Origin: Valencia hispanica
Taxonomy: Eukaryota; Chordata; Actinopteri; Cyprinodontiformes; Valenciidae
Direction: 5' to 3'
Length of the DNA: 64,000 nucleotides
Assembly (NCBI GenBank): GCA_963556495.2
Contig: OY747714.1
Span: 50,467,041-50,531,040 of the forward strand
The notes below the pieces were generated by a model. It saw only the letters and a program-made list of their open reading frames with translations. It had not been told where the DNA came from and searched no databases. Of this stretch, positions 33,119 to 42,655 are shown in pieces (position 1 is the first letter of the stretch; every line of letters starts with the position of its first letter). The translations under genes and the position numbers were made by a program.

Positions 33119-34128
33119 TCACCTGGTGCTGACGGGGTGGACTCTTGGTTTTTGATTTGTGCCAGTTCCCCCCCCCCGGTTCTGTTCAGAGAACCTGCTC
33201 TGTTTCCTGGACCCACCTCCAGCCTTGATCCTGGTGGGAGGAGCTTCTTGACCTTCCAGGGCAAGGTTTGGGTCCATCTCTGCACTTACCTGCAAAACTC
33301 TGGCATCAATCTCTACCTTGTGGGGCTGGCTCCGTGTTTCCCACGCGAGCTGGGCATACTTCCTAATTCCCTGCATCTTCAGGTTTCTGACTCTACAATG
33401 CATGGTTACTTCAAAGCGTACACATTCGTGGAGATAATGATAATAAGCAGCTCTGAACCGGCGGTAATATTCCTGCAGGGACTCATGTTTCTTCTGCTGG
33501 ACTGAAAAGGCACCAAGAGTCCCAGAGGCCTGGTCTGTATAGACTGAGAATTTTTCTCTCAGTGCTACACAAAGCTTTGAATAACGATCTCTGACTCCAG
33601 GAGGTAAAGTTTCCATAAAACTATGGACACTTCGAGAAGTTGTTTTTGCAGATCAGCTTTAGTTTTTCATGAGATGAAAGCTGTGGTAAATCTAAGAGAA
33701 CCGTTTCTATTTCTCTCAAATAATCATGTTCGAATCTTTTTAGCTTGGATAAAAGCACTCTATATCTCTTGCAAGGGACGCGTACGGATGCCCAAATCAC
33801 GGTAGGGCGCGCTCTCATCTGAATCACTAGATGAGAGATCCTGTTGATTGTGATCATAGTGTAGCTGTGGGTGCAGTTTCGAGCCCTGCACCTGACATAC
33901 ACTAGGAGGTGTCAGCAAATCTGGCCCACCTGATGCCCACGGGCGGCTGTCCCATGGTCTCTGTAGAAACTCCGATGCATAGTGGGTCACATCAGGATGT
34001 TCCCCCCTTCCTAATCTGCCTGCAGGATCCAGCATTTGGTCTGGTGCTGCAGTTGCAGCTTTCACACCTACACTCCCCACTGGCAGAGAGAGGGGGGTCG
34101 CAGCTTCACCCGGAGAACTCCCCCTCAC
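33119..34128 (-). pseudogene. LTR-element gag-like protein
   Basis: Minus-strand frame 33616-33119 has METLPPGVRDRYSKL, then ALREKFSVYTDQASGTLGAF and KHESLQEYYRRFRAAYYHYL, which is a retrotransposon Gag capsid pattern (LxEYYxRFRxA). Upstream, 34128-33760 (APDQMLDPAGRLGRGEHPDV, then SSSDSDESAPYRDLG) is the N-terminal, low-complexity part, and 33902-33621 overlaps it in another frame with RFEHDYLREIETVLLDLP. After the capsid comes a basic Arg/Gly/Gln region in place of clear zinc knuckles. At least one frameshift is present. The family is an LTR element; I do not place it in a clade. Confidence 0.7.
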
Positions 34129-34129
34129 T

Positions 34130-35735
34130 CCTAGGAGAAAGGAGGGGTTGTTAGCTGAACTGTGTGGAGTGACACTGACTTAGATGGATCTCTGCTCTAT
34201 TCTTTCGGTCATGGAGGGCTCATCAGAAATCTGCCACTGAGATTTAGTTCTTAGATGGCGTCCAGGAATGGGCCTAGAGTTTCAGCTTCATGGTGACCTG
34301 AAGCCTCTATCCTCTTAAGGCACAGGAAGAAACAGGAAAGAAATAAAACAAAATCACAAGCAGCCAAAAGGCTTCGGCTGTCAATTGCTCAAAAGCAAAA
34401 CACGCACTAAAATCCTAATACCTCAGATAAATATGCACCTTCCTATATGCATATTCCACAGGTTTACAAGCTGCAAAAATCAGTTGTAACTTACACAATA
34501 CTGTTTTATGTAGTAATAAGAATGATGTGTGTTACTTCTGCACAGGCTGGCAAACCTGTGGCTCACAAATACTACTTTCTAGCAGTATCGAGAATGCTAA
34601 GGGTAAAAATAGCTCTCTATTTCTTTTAAGGGAAACAAAGAATTACTCTCTCTAATCAAGGTTAGCAGTGAGTTAGCAGTAGTTAAAATCAGGCAAAATA
34701 CACATTAGCGACACAGAGAAGTAAAACTAAATATCAGATGTTTGCAAAAAGAAAAGGAAAATCTTGTCTCAGAAGTCCTAGTGAAGTGGAACTACTGCAG
34801 CTGAAGCTAAGAGCAAAGCATTTAATTGTTTGATGATGGGTTTTACAAAACTGTTATAATTGGTTCAAATGCAGGCTAAGCAATGAGGAATAAATGCAGG
34901 TTAAGAATTAAATCAACCACCAGTCAGATCAGAGTGCCTTTGCTGACACACTGACTCATATAATTTGAGTGGCTACAGATTGCAAAGTTTTGAGAATTAA
35001 ACTTAAGATGCGAGTTAAGGAATTTATTTTAGCTGAAAATTAAACCAGGGTGCTGTTTGTATGAGCACACTGAGAAAAATATTTAAGCTGTTTAATTACA
35101 GATTGGAAATTTGTAATTATTAATTTAAAATGCCGGTTAGGCAATTAGATTTTTGCTGAAAATTAAACCAGGGTGCTGTTTGTACGAGCACACTGAGGAA
35201 AAATATTTAAGCTTATTAATTACAGATTTGAAATTTGGAATTATTAATTTAGAATGCAGGTTAGGCAATTTAAATTTCAAATGAATTTGGAACACTTGAA
35301 TTTTACTGCATATCAAAGATCACACAGAAGAATATTTGAACAATTGATTACAGATGAAACAGTTTGAATAAAAGATTTAAAATGCAGTTTAAAATGATTA
35401 AATTAATGCAGGTTAATTAATCTGATTAGCAGCAGGTTAGCTCAGGGCTACCATGTTTGCACACAGCATAAGATAAATTACCGCTTCTGAGCACAGGGGT
35501 CCAGAAACTTTTATCAGAATCCACAGTTAAACTCAATTACAATTCAAAAGCCCTCCACAGCACAATGGACATCAATTAATCCCACCAAAAGCATTTGCCA
35601 AATATTTCTACACCGCTTAGTTGAACTTCAATGGCAGAAGATGATCACCAAGAAAGGTTGTAAACCTTATTGTTTGTGCAACAATCTGAACACTGTTTAA
35701 TTCAGTGTGTGCAGAGCAATTATGTCCACCTGTGG
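34130..35735 (-). other. Long AT-rich leader of the gag element with tandem duplication
   Basis: No gene. It lies between the primer-binding site and gag. Two units of about 123 bp, 35032-35154 and 35155-35277, each contain ttaaaccagggtgctgtttg and agcacactgag; a partial third match precedes them. Many stop codons occur on both strands. Confidence 0.65.
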
Positions 35736-35752
35736 CCTCACACGGGGCACCA
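35736..35752 (-). promoter_or_regulatory. Candidate primer-binding site
   Basis: On the minus strand tggtgccccgtgtgagg begins two bases after the LTR end (aacccaaaca). The TGG start matches the CCA end of a tRNA. I could not match it to a particular tRNA from memory. Confidence 0.6.
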
Positions 35753-35754
35753 AT

Positions 35755-35871
35755 ATGTTTGGGTTGACTCAGCATGGGCTATAAAGGTCTGGTTTAAATT
35801 AGCTTCAATGATTATGATCAATAACTTAATATTGATATAATTATTGATGAAGTTCAAGTTTAATCTGTTTA
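35755..35871 (-). repeat. 5' LTR end of the gag element
   Basis: tgtttgggttgactcagcat is shared with 31741. The rest of the LTR is cut by a LINE fragment starting at about 35872; the piece beyond it (36721-36850) may be the remainder. Confidence 0.6.
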
Positions 35872-36720
35872 TTAAAGATAATCGGGGTACCACCCTCTCA
35901 CTAGAAGTACGACCTCGGTGACCTCAGCACCAGAGATTGAAGAGCCCGACCCAAAGTCCCCAAGCCGGTACCTATCAGCTGCTTCAGGGGTCCCACAAGC
36001 CAAAAAGGCCTGATAGGACTCCTCCTTCAGCCTGACAGCATCCCTTATCCCTGGTGTCCACCAGCGGGTTTGGGGGTTTCCGCCGCGACAGGTACCGACC
36101 ACCTTGCGGCCACAGCTCCGGGCAGCCGCCTCGACAATGGAGGCGCGGAACATGGCCCACTCGGACTCAATGTCCCCCGCCTCCCCCGGGACGTGTTCGA
36201 AGTTCTGCCGGAGGTGTGAGTTGAAGCTCCTTCTGACAGGAGACTCTGCCAGATGTTCCCAGCAAACCCTCACAACACATTTGGGCCTTCCGGGTCTGTC
36301 CGGCATCCTCCCCCACCATCGGAGCCAACTCATCACCAGGTAGTGGTCAGTGGACAGCTCAGCCCCTCTATTCACGCCGAGATGGGGGGCAACAATTATG
36401 CCCACCCCAGCTCAGCGCCTCTCAGCGGGGGCAACTCCAGAGTGGAAGAGAGTCCAACCCCTCTCGAGGAGAGTGGTTCCAGAGCCAGAGCCGTGCGTCG
36501 AGGTGAGTCCGACGATGTCATGAGGCCCGGCCACCAGGCGCTCGCCAACGTCATAGGGGTCTTTTGGGCTGCACTTTGTCTGATCACTCACCTTGGACCA
36601 AATTGCCATGGGTGTGACCCTACCAGGAGCAAAAGCCCCCGACAACATAGCTCCTAGGATCATTGAGACACTCAAACCCCTCCACCACGATAAGGTGGCA
36701 GCTCATGGAGGGGCCAAACA
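35872..36720 (-). pseudogene. RTE-type LINE, 5' region and endonuclease
   Basis: The right border, ccctccatgagctgccacct in reverse, is the usual start of a common fish LINE. The minus strand then reads endonuclease parts; the last, 36405-35872, has NRGAELSTDHYLVMSWLRWW (the STDH motif), RPGRPKCVVRVCWEHLAES, ESEWAMFRASIVEAAARSCG and NPQTRWWTPGIRDAVRLKEE. The reverse transcriptase of the same family is the one seen at 58750-59880. The copy is cut off in the linker before the reverse transcriptase. Confidence 0.8.
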
Positions 36721-36969
36721 ATCAGTTTAGTAAAAAATAAGAGTTGCTGACGAAGTAGTTTATAACATACAGCAAACAACATAGCAACAAGCCCTGCTTT
36801 TTCCATGTTAATCTCTGGTTATTTCTTCTGCTCTGTGCGCCTTTTTGTGCTGATCAGTGACGCTACTTGCTGCTGTGTTGGATGTGTCTCTTACAAATAT
36901 AAACAAGTGGTCAGTGTGTCAAATGTGCAGCTTTAAAACAGTATTTATCTGTCCCTCTCTTAATCGTAG
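36721..36969 (+). other. End of intron 2 of zinc-finger gene 2
   Basis: From about 36870 it matches 5635-5724 upstream of gene 1 (gttggatg.gtctcttacaaa to the ccctctctt tract), giving the acceptor tcgtag at 36964-36969. Confidence 0.8.
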
Positions 36970-38727
36970 GAACATGAGGACCGTCAACAGACTGATGGAG
37001 CCCTTACTGCACCAGCTAAAGAAATGGCGGCTGGTCAGACTGGAAAAACGGCATACAACTGTGACCAGTGTGGAGCAACTGTTGAATCCAAATCTCATTT
37101 AAATACACATCAACTTATTCACACAGGAGAGAGACCATACAGCTGTGGCCAGTGTGGATCATCTTTTAAAACTAAAGGTGAATTAAAGGTACATCAACAG
37201 ATCCACACTGCAGACAGACCATACAGCTGTGATCAGTGCGGAGTTGCTTTTTACAGTAAGTCTCATTTAAATAAACATCAGGGAATCCACACTGGAGAAA
37301 GACCTTATAGTTGTGACCAGTGTGGAGCAGCTTTTAGATTGAAAGGTGATTTAAAGGTGCATAAAAAGATTCACACAGGAGAGAGACTATATAGCTGTGA
37401 CCCGTGTGGAGCAACTTTTAGAACTAAAGGTGAATTAACGGTACATCAACGGATTCACACAGGAGAAAGACCATACAGCTGTGACCAGTGTGGATCATCT
37501 TTTAGAACTAAAGGTAATTTAAATACACATCAACGCATCCACACTGGAGAGAGACCATACAGCTGTGGCCAGTGTGGAGCATCTTTTCAGACTAAAGCTC
37601 ATTTAAATACACATCAACGGATCCACACTGGAGAGAGGCCATACAGCTGTGACCAGTGTGGAGCAACTTCTAGAACTAAATCTCATTTAAATAAACATCA
37701 ACGGATCCACACTGGAGAGAGACCACACAGCTGTAACCAGTGTGGAGCAAATTTTATAACTAAAGGTGAATTAAAGATACATCAACGGATTCACAGTGGA
37801 GAGAGACCATACAGCTGTGATCAGTGCGGAGTTGCTTTTTACACTAAGTCTGAATTAAATAAGCATCAGGGAATCCACACTGGAGAAAGACCATATTGTT
37901 GTGACCAGTGTGAAGCAACTTTCAGATTGAAAGGTAATTTAAAGGTACATAAACGGATTCACACAGGAGAGAGACCATACAGCTGTGACCAGTGTGGAGC
38001 AACTTTTAGAACTAAATCTAATTTAAATACACATCAACAGATCCACACTGGCGGGAGACCATACGTCTGTGACCAGTGTGGAGCAACTTTTAAAATTAAA
38101 TCTAATTTAAATACTCATCAACAGATCCACACTGGAGCGAGACCATACAGCTGTGACCAGTGTGGAGCAACTTCTAGAACTAAAGCTGATTTAAAGAAAC
38201 ATCAATGGATCCACACTGGAGAGAGACCATATGGCTGTGATCAGTGTGGATCATATTTTAAAACTAAAGGTGACTTAAAGATGCATCAAAGGATCCACAA
38301 CGGGGTAAGACCTTATAGCTGTGACCAGTGTGGAGCAGCTTTTCATTATAAATCTAACTTAAGGACACATACAATGATCCACTCTGGAGAGAGACCATAC
38401 AGCTGTGACCAGTGTGAATCATCTTTTAGAACTAAAGGTGATTTAAATGTACATAAACATATTCACACAGGAGAGAGACCATATAGCTGTGACCAGTGTG
38501 GAGCAAAATTTCAAACTAAATCTTATTTAAAGAAACATCAACGGAGCCACGCGGGACAGAGACCTTACAGGTGTGATGTGTGTGGGAAATCCTTTGGTAG
38601 TAACGGTACTCTTGAAATTCACAGACGATCACACACTGGAGAAAAGCCGTACTGGTGTGAATTGTGTGGTAAACGCTTTAGTGTGAAGTCGCATGTAAAG
38701 TCACATCAGAAAACTCACTGCAAATGA
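36970..38727 (+). CDS. Zinc-finger gene 2, exon C with 20 C2H2 fingers
   Basis: The exon starts in phase 0 (EHEDRQQTDGALTAPAKE) after AG at 36968-36969 and ends at the TGA at 38725-38727, giving 585 residues; with exons A and B the protein would be about 739. Twenty C2H2 fingers follow at 28 residues, mostly CDQCGATFRTK. Fingers 19 and 20 differ from the rest (CDVCGKSFGSNGTLEIHRR; CELCGKRFSVKSHVKSHQK) and match the end of gene 1. Some linkers are changed (HTAD, HNGV, HAGQ). The likely role is sequence-specific DNA binding in the nucleus. The ATG at 37024 is internal. All Cys and His ligands that I checked are present. Confidence 0.92.
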   Translation, partial: EHEDRQQTDGALTAPAKEMAAGQTGKTAYNCDQCGATVESKSHLNTHQLIHTGERPYSCGQCGSSFKTKGELKVHQQIHTADRPYSCDQCGVAFYSKSHLNKHQGIHTGERPYSCDQCGAAFRLKGDLKVHKKIHTGERLYSCDPCGATFRTKGELTVHQRIHTGERPYSCDQCGSSFRTKGNLNTHQRIHTGERPYSCGQCGASFQTKAHLNTHQRIHTGERPYSCDQCGATSRTKSHLNKHQRIHTGERPHSCNQCGANFITKGELKIHQRIHSGERPYSCDQCGVAFYTKSELNKHQGIHTGERPYCCDQCEATFRLKGNLKVHKRIHTGERPYSCDQCGATFRTKSNLNTHQQIHTGGRPYVCDQCGATFKIKSNLNTHQQIHTGARPYSCDQCGATSRTKADLKKHQWIHTGERPYGCDQCGSYFKTKGDLKMHQRIHNGVRPYSCDQCGAAFHYKSNLRTHTMIHSGERPYSCDQCESSFRTKGDLNVHKHIHTGERPYSCDQCGAKFQTKSYLKKHQRSHAGQRPYRCDVCGKSFGSNGTLEIHRRSHTGEKPYWCELCGKRFSVKSHVKSHQKTHCK

Positions 38728-38950
38728 AAAAGAATTGTTTTGTATATATACTCACCTTTATAAAACAAATGAGCTGAATGGAAAAACGGACTACGGTTAT
38801 TAAATTTGTTCGGATTACGGTCTATTGTATTTTGATTCAATTTATAAAAAAAATTGTTTTGCTTTTGTCTGTGTTTTTATATTGTTTATGTATGTGTGTA
38901 AGGTTGACGCTGAGCCCTGTTCAAGACACATTTCTGTAACCTCCTAGTGG
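38728..38950 (+). other. 3' UTR of zinc-finger gene 2
   Basis: It matches 7500-7735 behind gene 1 with about one change in ten and ends at the same point, cctcctagtgg. No canonical aataaa is obvious. Confidence 0.65.
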
Positions 38951-39282
38951 CAGAGAAAGTTTCGATTCTATTTTATAAATATGTGAAGAAGAAAAGCCGT
39001 ATAACCTGTTTTAAACATGACACATTTAACTTCTGTGAAAGTCTAAATGTTACTCTGTATTTTAAAAAATATGGTGTGCTCTATACACGTTCTAATGCCG
39101 AGAAGAGTGGTTTTAGTAAGATGTGGAAAATGACGTAAAATGAAGTAATCACTAATAAGATTGTGTTCATGTTATCTTACGTTTATCTTTCAGTATAGAT
39201 ATTGAATTAAAGGTAAAGGAAAATAGGCTGGTAAAACACTTTAAATATAATGGAGAAAGGCTGACAATGATTGGTGGGTGGA
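38951..39282. other. Unassigned spacer
   Basis: A 63-codon + frame at 38947-39138 (lysine-rich, no domain) is not shared with the other unit. Nothing else is seen. Confidence 0.4.
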
Positions 39283-39550
39283 AGAGTAGGAGTTGTGCAA
39301 CACCCTCACCCAAAGAAAACTAAGTGCTCCCCTAAGCTCTGCCTTTTTTCGTCACCCGTGGTCAGACTGGCCACATTGAGGAGGCCTTAGCATCCACGAG
39401 GACTCCCTGCTAGCTGTGCCCCATACAGCTGCTGCTAGCTGACTAGCTAACCACAGCTGGTCTCCCTTTATTGCTGGGTTTCTCCAGACAACAGATTCAT
39501 CAAAGATACAGCCCTCCTGTCCTGACGGAACGCATGCAGCCGGGTACTTG
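39283..39550 (+). repeat. R1 repeat family, 5' part, copy 2
   Basis: Matches 9768-10056 (gaagagtaggagttgtgcaa, tcgtcacccgtggtcagac). It lacks a few short blocks present in copy 1. Confidence 0.7.
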
Positions 39551-39814
39551 ATGGGGAAGGTGGAAGATCATGTCGCTGTCGCTGCTGTCCACGGTGGACA
39601 AATATACATAATTGGATTTATAGTAACCGGGTTTCTGCTCTTTGCTGTGGGTGGATTCCTGATATATCGCAAGCTTCAAAAACTTGTCCGCAGCAATTGT
39701 CAAGGTGTCTGAGCTCAACAAAGGGATGTGCTATGCTGTTAACACTCAGACTCATGCGTTTTGCGAGCCAAATTGCAAACTGGATGCTCTCAGCCGCAAG
39801 CTAGCTGCGGTTTA
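39551..39814 (+). pseudogene. Small single-helix membrane ORF in R1, copy 2
   Basis: ATG at 39551 reads MGKVEDHVAVAAVHGG and then a hydrophobic helix (IYIIGFIVTGFLLFAVGGFL) followed by YRKLQKL. A one-base insertion right after YRKLQKL relative to copy 1 brings a stop, but the next frame continues with SELNKG and ends with CKLDALSRKLAAV at the TAG at 39812-39814. Between the two copies most differences in the helix are conservative, so the protein was probably under selection in the source element. Confidence 0.5.
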
Positions 39815-40625
39815 GGTTGTACTGGAAACTGAATTTCACCTTGTCTGATTAATAAAGTATTTATCATCATCCTTCAATGGAGATCTACAAAAGTAAGGTT
39901 GTGTCTGGGCAGAGATAAATTATTTTAGGATTAACAATTTATGGATTGTTTTGATTGTTTATTTCACTGTGTTTTTGCTGCATTTGTAAAATTTTATTCT
40001 TCAATTGCTCGGATACGAACAGGCTGTTCGGGCTGTGGTATAATCAGTGGTAGTAAAAGACTATTGACCGATAAGTCATTTTAATCATGTCGTTTCATAG
40101 TCATTTTAATCATGCAACATGAGTTACTCCGTTCCACTGAGTGTTTCCGTCTAATCTCTGGTCCGCTAAGATACAATAATACAGATCAGTTTCAAAATAG
40201 TTTAAACGGAAAACTGTTTTGTCTTCGCTTCTGCTTTGCATTGTGAATTGGTTGTTTGAACACAAACCAAAATATGCTAATTAGTCTTAAACTAATCCTA
40301 ATCAGTTTAAAACTAATTTAGCCTTACTTTCAATCTTTTCCATCTAAGCATTGGGCTTAAACATAAATATTCATACTGAACTGGGACATCACTATCAATT
40401 TGTTGGTTATTGTTTCTACTTGTCTGCATATTGGTATATTTTTTTACTGTTTTTACTGTGGGTACTTTTATTGTTCATTTACTTATTGATTTAGTTGTGT
40501 GTGTTACTATCTTAATGAGTTTGTTGATGAAAGTATTTTAACTGGAAATTCGAATTAAATAAACTTATATTTTGGAAAATTGTTTGTTGCATGTGTAACA
40601 CTACATGTGTAGTAACTTGCTGTTC
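39815..40625 (+). repeat. R1 repeat family, AT-rich part, copy 2
   Basis: Contains the gattaataaagta and cttatattttggaaaattg end motifs and finishes with tgtgtagtaacttgctg, as in the other copies. No gene. Confidence 0.65.
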
Positions 40626-41099
40626 AAAGAATGCCAAAACCTTATTCCATCATCTATTGTTCTATTATCTCAGCCTTACCAGGTAGGTAGTCCTAACCAT
40701 TAATTGAGACTGAACTATTTGGCTATTATTTCCTGGATAATCAGGATTGTGCTGTAAAATTGGTAATTTTGACCTAAATTACTTGCAGTTACAATGACTG
40801 ACCACTGAGTTGATCCCAATGGAGTGGGGCAGTAGAGAGCACTCCAGTGGCTGAAATGAAGTTCCAGGCAAAAGGTCTCAGAATTTAGAAGAAAATGTTT
40901 TATGATTAGCTGTCCACTAGTCACTACATTTAGAAGCTGTTTATCGTGTTGCTCATCACAACATTTTTGCAAACTACAATCTGGTGGTGGTTGCTGGTGT
41001 TGGGCCTGATGGCGCCTTGGGCTGGTGAGGGAGGCTGGAGGCTGGTGGTAGGTTAAAGTCATCACTATAAAGAGTAATAAAAACAGATGATGGGTTGTT
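40626..41099. other. R2-like block, then unassigned
   Basis: 40626-40770 matches R2 (tctattatctcagccttacc). The minus-strand frame of 163 codons over 40715-41206 has no domain and is not kept in the other unit. Confidence 0.45.
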
Positions 41100-41626
41100 T
41101 TGTTAAACCAGAAAGAAATTGTCTTTTGGGTTTGTTTCTTTTGATGGAGTTGGTTTCTGCATCCAGAAGTTAATGATTTCGCCCCTTTCCTCAGACTTTG
41201 TCCCACAGTGTTTTAAACAGGCTATTGTGCGACCACCTATAAAAACAATCTGAATCTTGATTTAAGTTGTCTCTCAAAGGTCCTTGAGAAAGTAGTTTAT
41301 TCTCAGCTCCAGGACTACTTGTCTCTTAACAGCTGCCTTTGACACCGTTGACCATGACATTTTGTCCAAACAACACCAGTGGGGTGCCTCAGGGCTCCTT
41401 TTTGGGTCCAGAGCTTTTTTTTGGATATGCCACCATTAGGTTCCACTTTCCACTGCTTTGGTGATGACTTTCAAACTTATTGTCCTTTTTCTTCCTCCTG
41501 ATGTCTTTGAACATGTCATCCATCTGTTTGTTGGATTACTGTACCTCCATCTATGTTGATCTTGACAGTTCCTCCTTGCTTCACTTCCAGTTGGTCCAGA
41601 ATGCAGCGCCTGAAAGAGGTCATGTT
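41100..41626 (+). pseudogene. L2 LINE reverse transcriptase remnant, unit 2 copy
   Basis: Paralogue of 15640-16283. Broken frames give LDLSCLSKVLEKVVYSQLQD and further L2 motifs. It ends in ccagaatgcagcgcctgaaa next to the same TA and Tc1 end as in unit 1. Confidence 0.75.
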
Positions 41627-41628
41627 TA

Positions 41629-41914
41629 CAGGTGAAACTCGGTGAATTAGAATATCCTGTAAAAGTTCGTTTAATTAAATAAGGGGAAGCTACTAAATGA
41701 TACAAAGTCATTATATGCAAAGCGAGTTATTTTCAAGCCTTTGTTACAATTTTCATGATTATGACTTACAGCTTATGAAAACCCCAAAGTCAACATCTCA
41801 GAGAATTAGAATATTGTTAAAAGGTTTAATATTTTAGGCTCAAAGTGTCCGACTCTAATCAGCTAATGAATCCAAAACACCTCCAAAGGGTTCCTGAGCC
41901 TTTAAGTGGTCTCT
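41629..41914 (+). mobile_element. Tc1-like 5' end, truncated
   Basis: caggtgaaactcggtgaatt next to TA at 41627-41628, followed by the 5' untranslated part found also at 16286-16490. It is cut by the MITE at 41915. Confidence 0.75.
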
Positions 41915-42360
41915 CAGGGGCTGTTTACATGACGTTGCCGTTTTCGTTTGAAAACGCACTGCATTTACACTAAAGGGCGTGCGATGGAAAACAATGTAGT
42001 ACATATGCCCGGCCTTTAGGTGGCAGTGTGCCCCGTGTATGCAGTGTTCCAAGGTTTCCCCCTCACAACCCGGAAAAGAAACATTTCATTATAACTAACA
42101 ATGGAGGTCTGCTTGTAGTTCTTCGCTTAAATAAAGTCATATTGATTATTTGACGCACGTACTGTATGCTTTTCCGTTGGCGATCGCATAGAAGCCTGAT
42201 GATCTCTTAAGTTTTGCTTACAGAGACCAAATTACTTAAGAAGCTGCATCAGCAATAACAGCATACCTGGATCCGCCATTGTTGTTTTTCTGTAGAAAGG
42301 CGGAGTGCGCAAGTGCAACATTTCCATAGGTGGCTGGCAGTGACGTCATCGTTTTCAAAA
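41915..42360. mobile_element. Harbinger-like MITE, truncated second copy
   Basis: Reverse-oriented copy of 25358-25998. It starts ggggctgtttacatgacg and keeps the ATG-plus-donor segment (complement of catacctggatccgcc). It stops after atcgttttcaaaag, losing about 200 bp and the second inverted end, exactly where LTR sequence begins. Confidence 0.8.
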
Positions 42361-42655
42361 GTCTAACCCCTTAAATAGTATTCAGCAATCATTGTTTATC
42401 TCTGTAGACGTCTTCTCCAACGTTCACGTCCCGCCTCCAGAGTAACCGCTTCACGCGAGTCATAGCTACGCATAAAGCAGCTCATCCGAAGGCCAGACTG
42501 TTATCTTACTGCCCCGGCGTCTGTCTCTCTGGTGACCTGACATATATATCTTTCTCATAAATTTAAGCTGGAACAATTAGATTGTCATTTTACCTTAGAT
42601 GCATTTACTATACAGAGAATATACACTTAATTCCTAATTGCATAACAATTTTCCA
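42361..42655 (-). repeat. 3' LTR (partial) of a candidate LTR element
   Basis: Matches 48570-48780. On the minus strand it starts tgtggtggaaaattgttatg; the last 150 bp of the LTR are missing at the MITE junction. Compared with the other LTR it has an unrelated insertion of about 100 bp (42405-42510). Confidence 0.7.

Noticed and set aside
40715..41206. 163-codon minus-strand frame.
   Set aside because: Composition is Gln/His/Pro-rich without domain; it spans an R2-L2 junction and is not open in unit 1.
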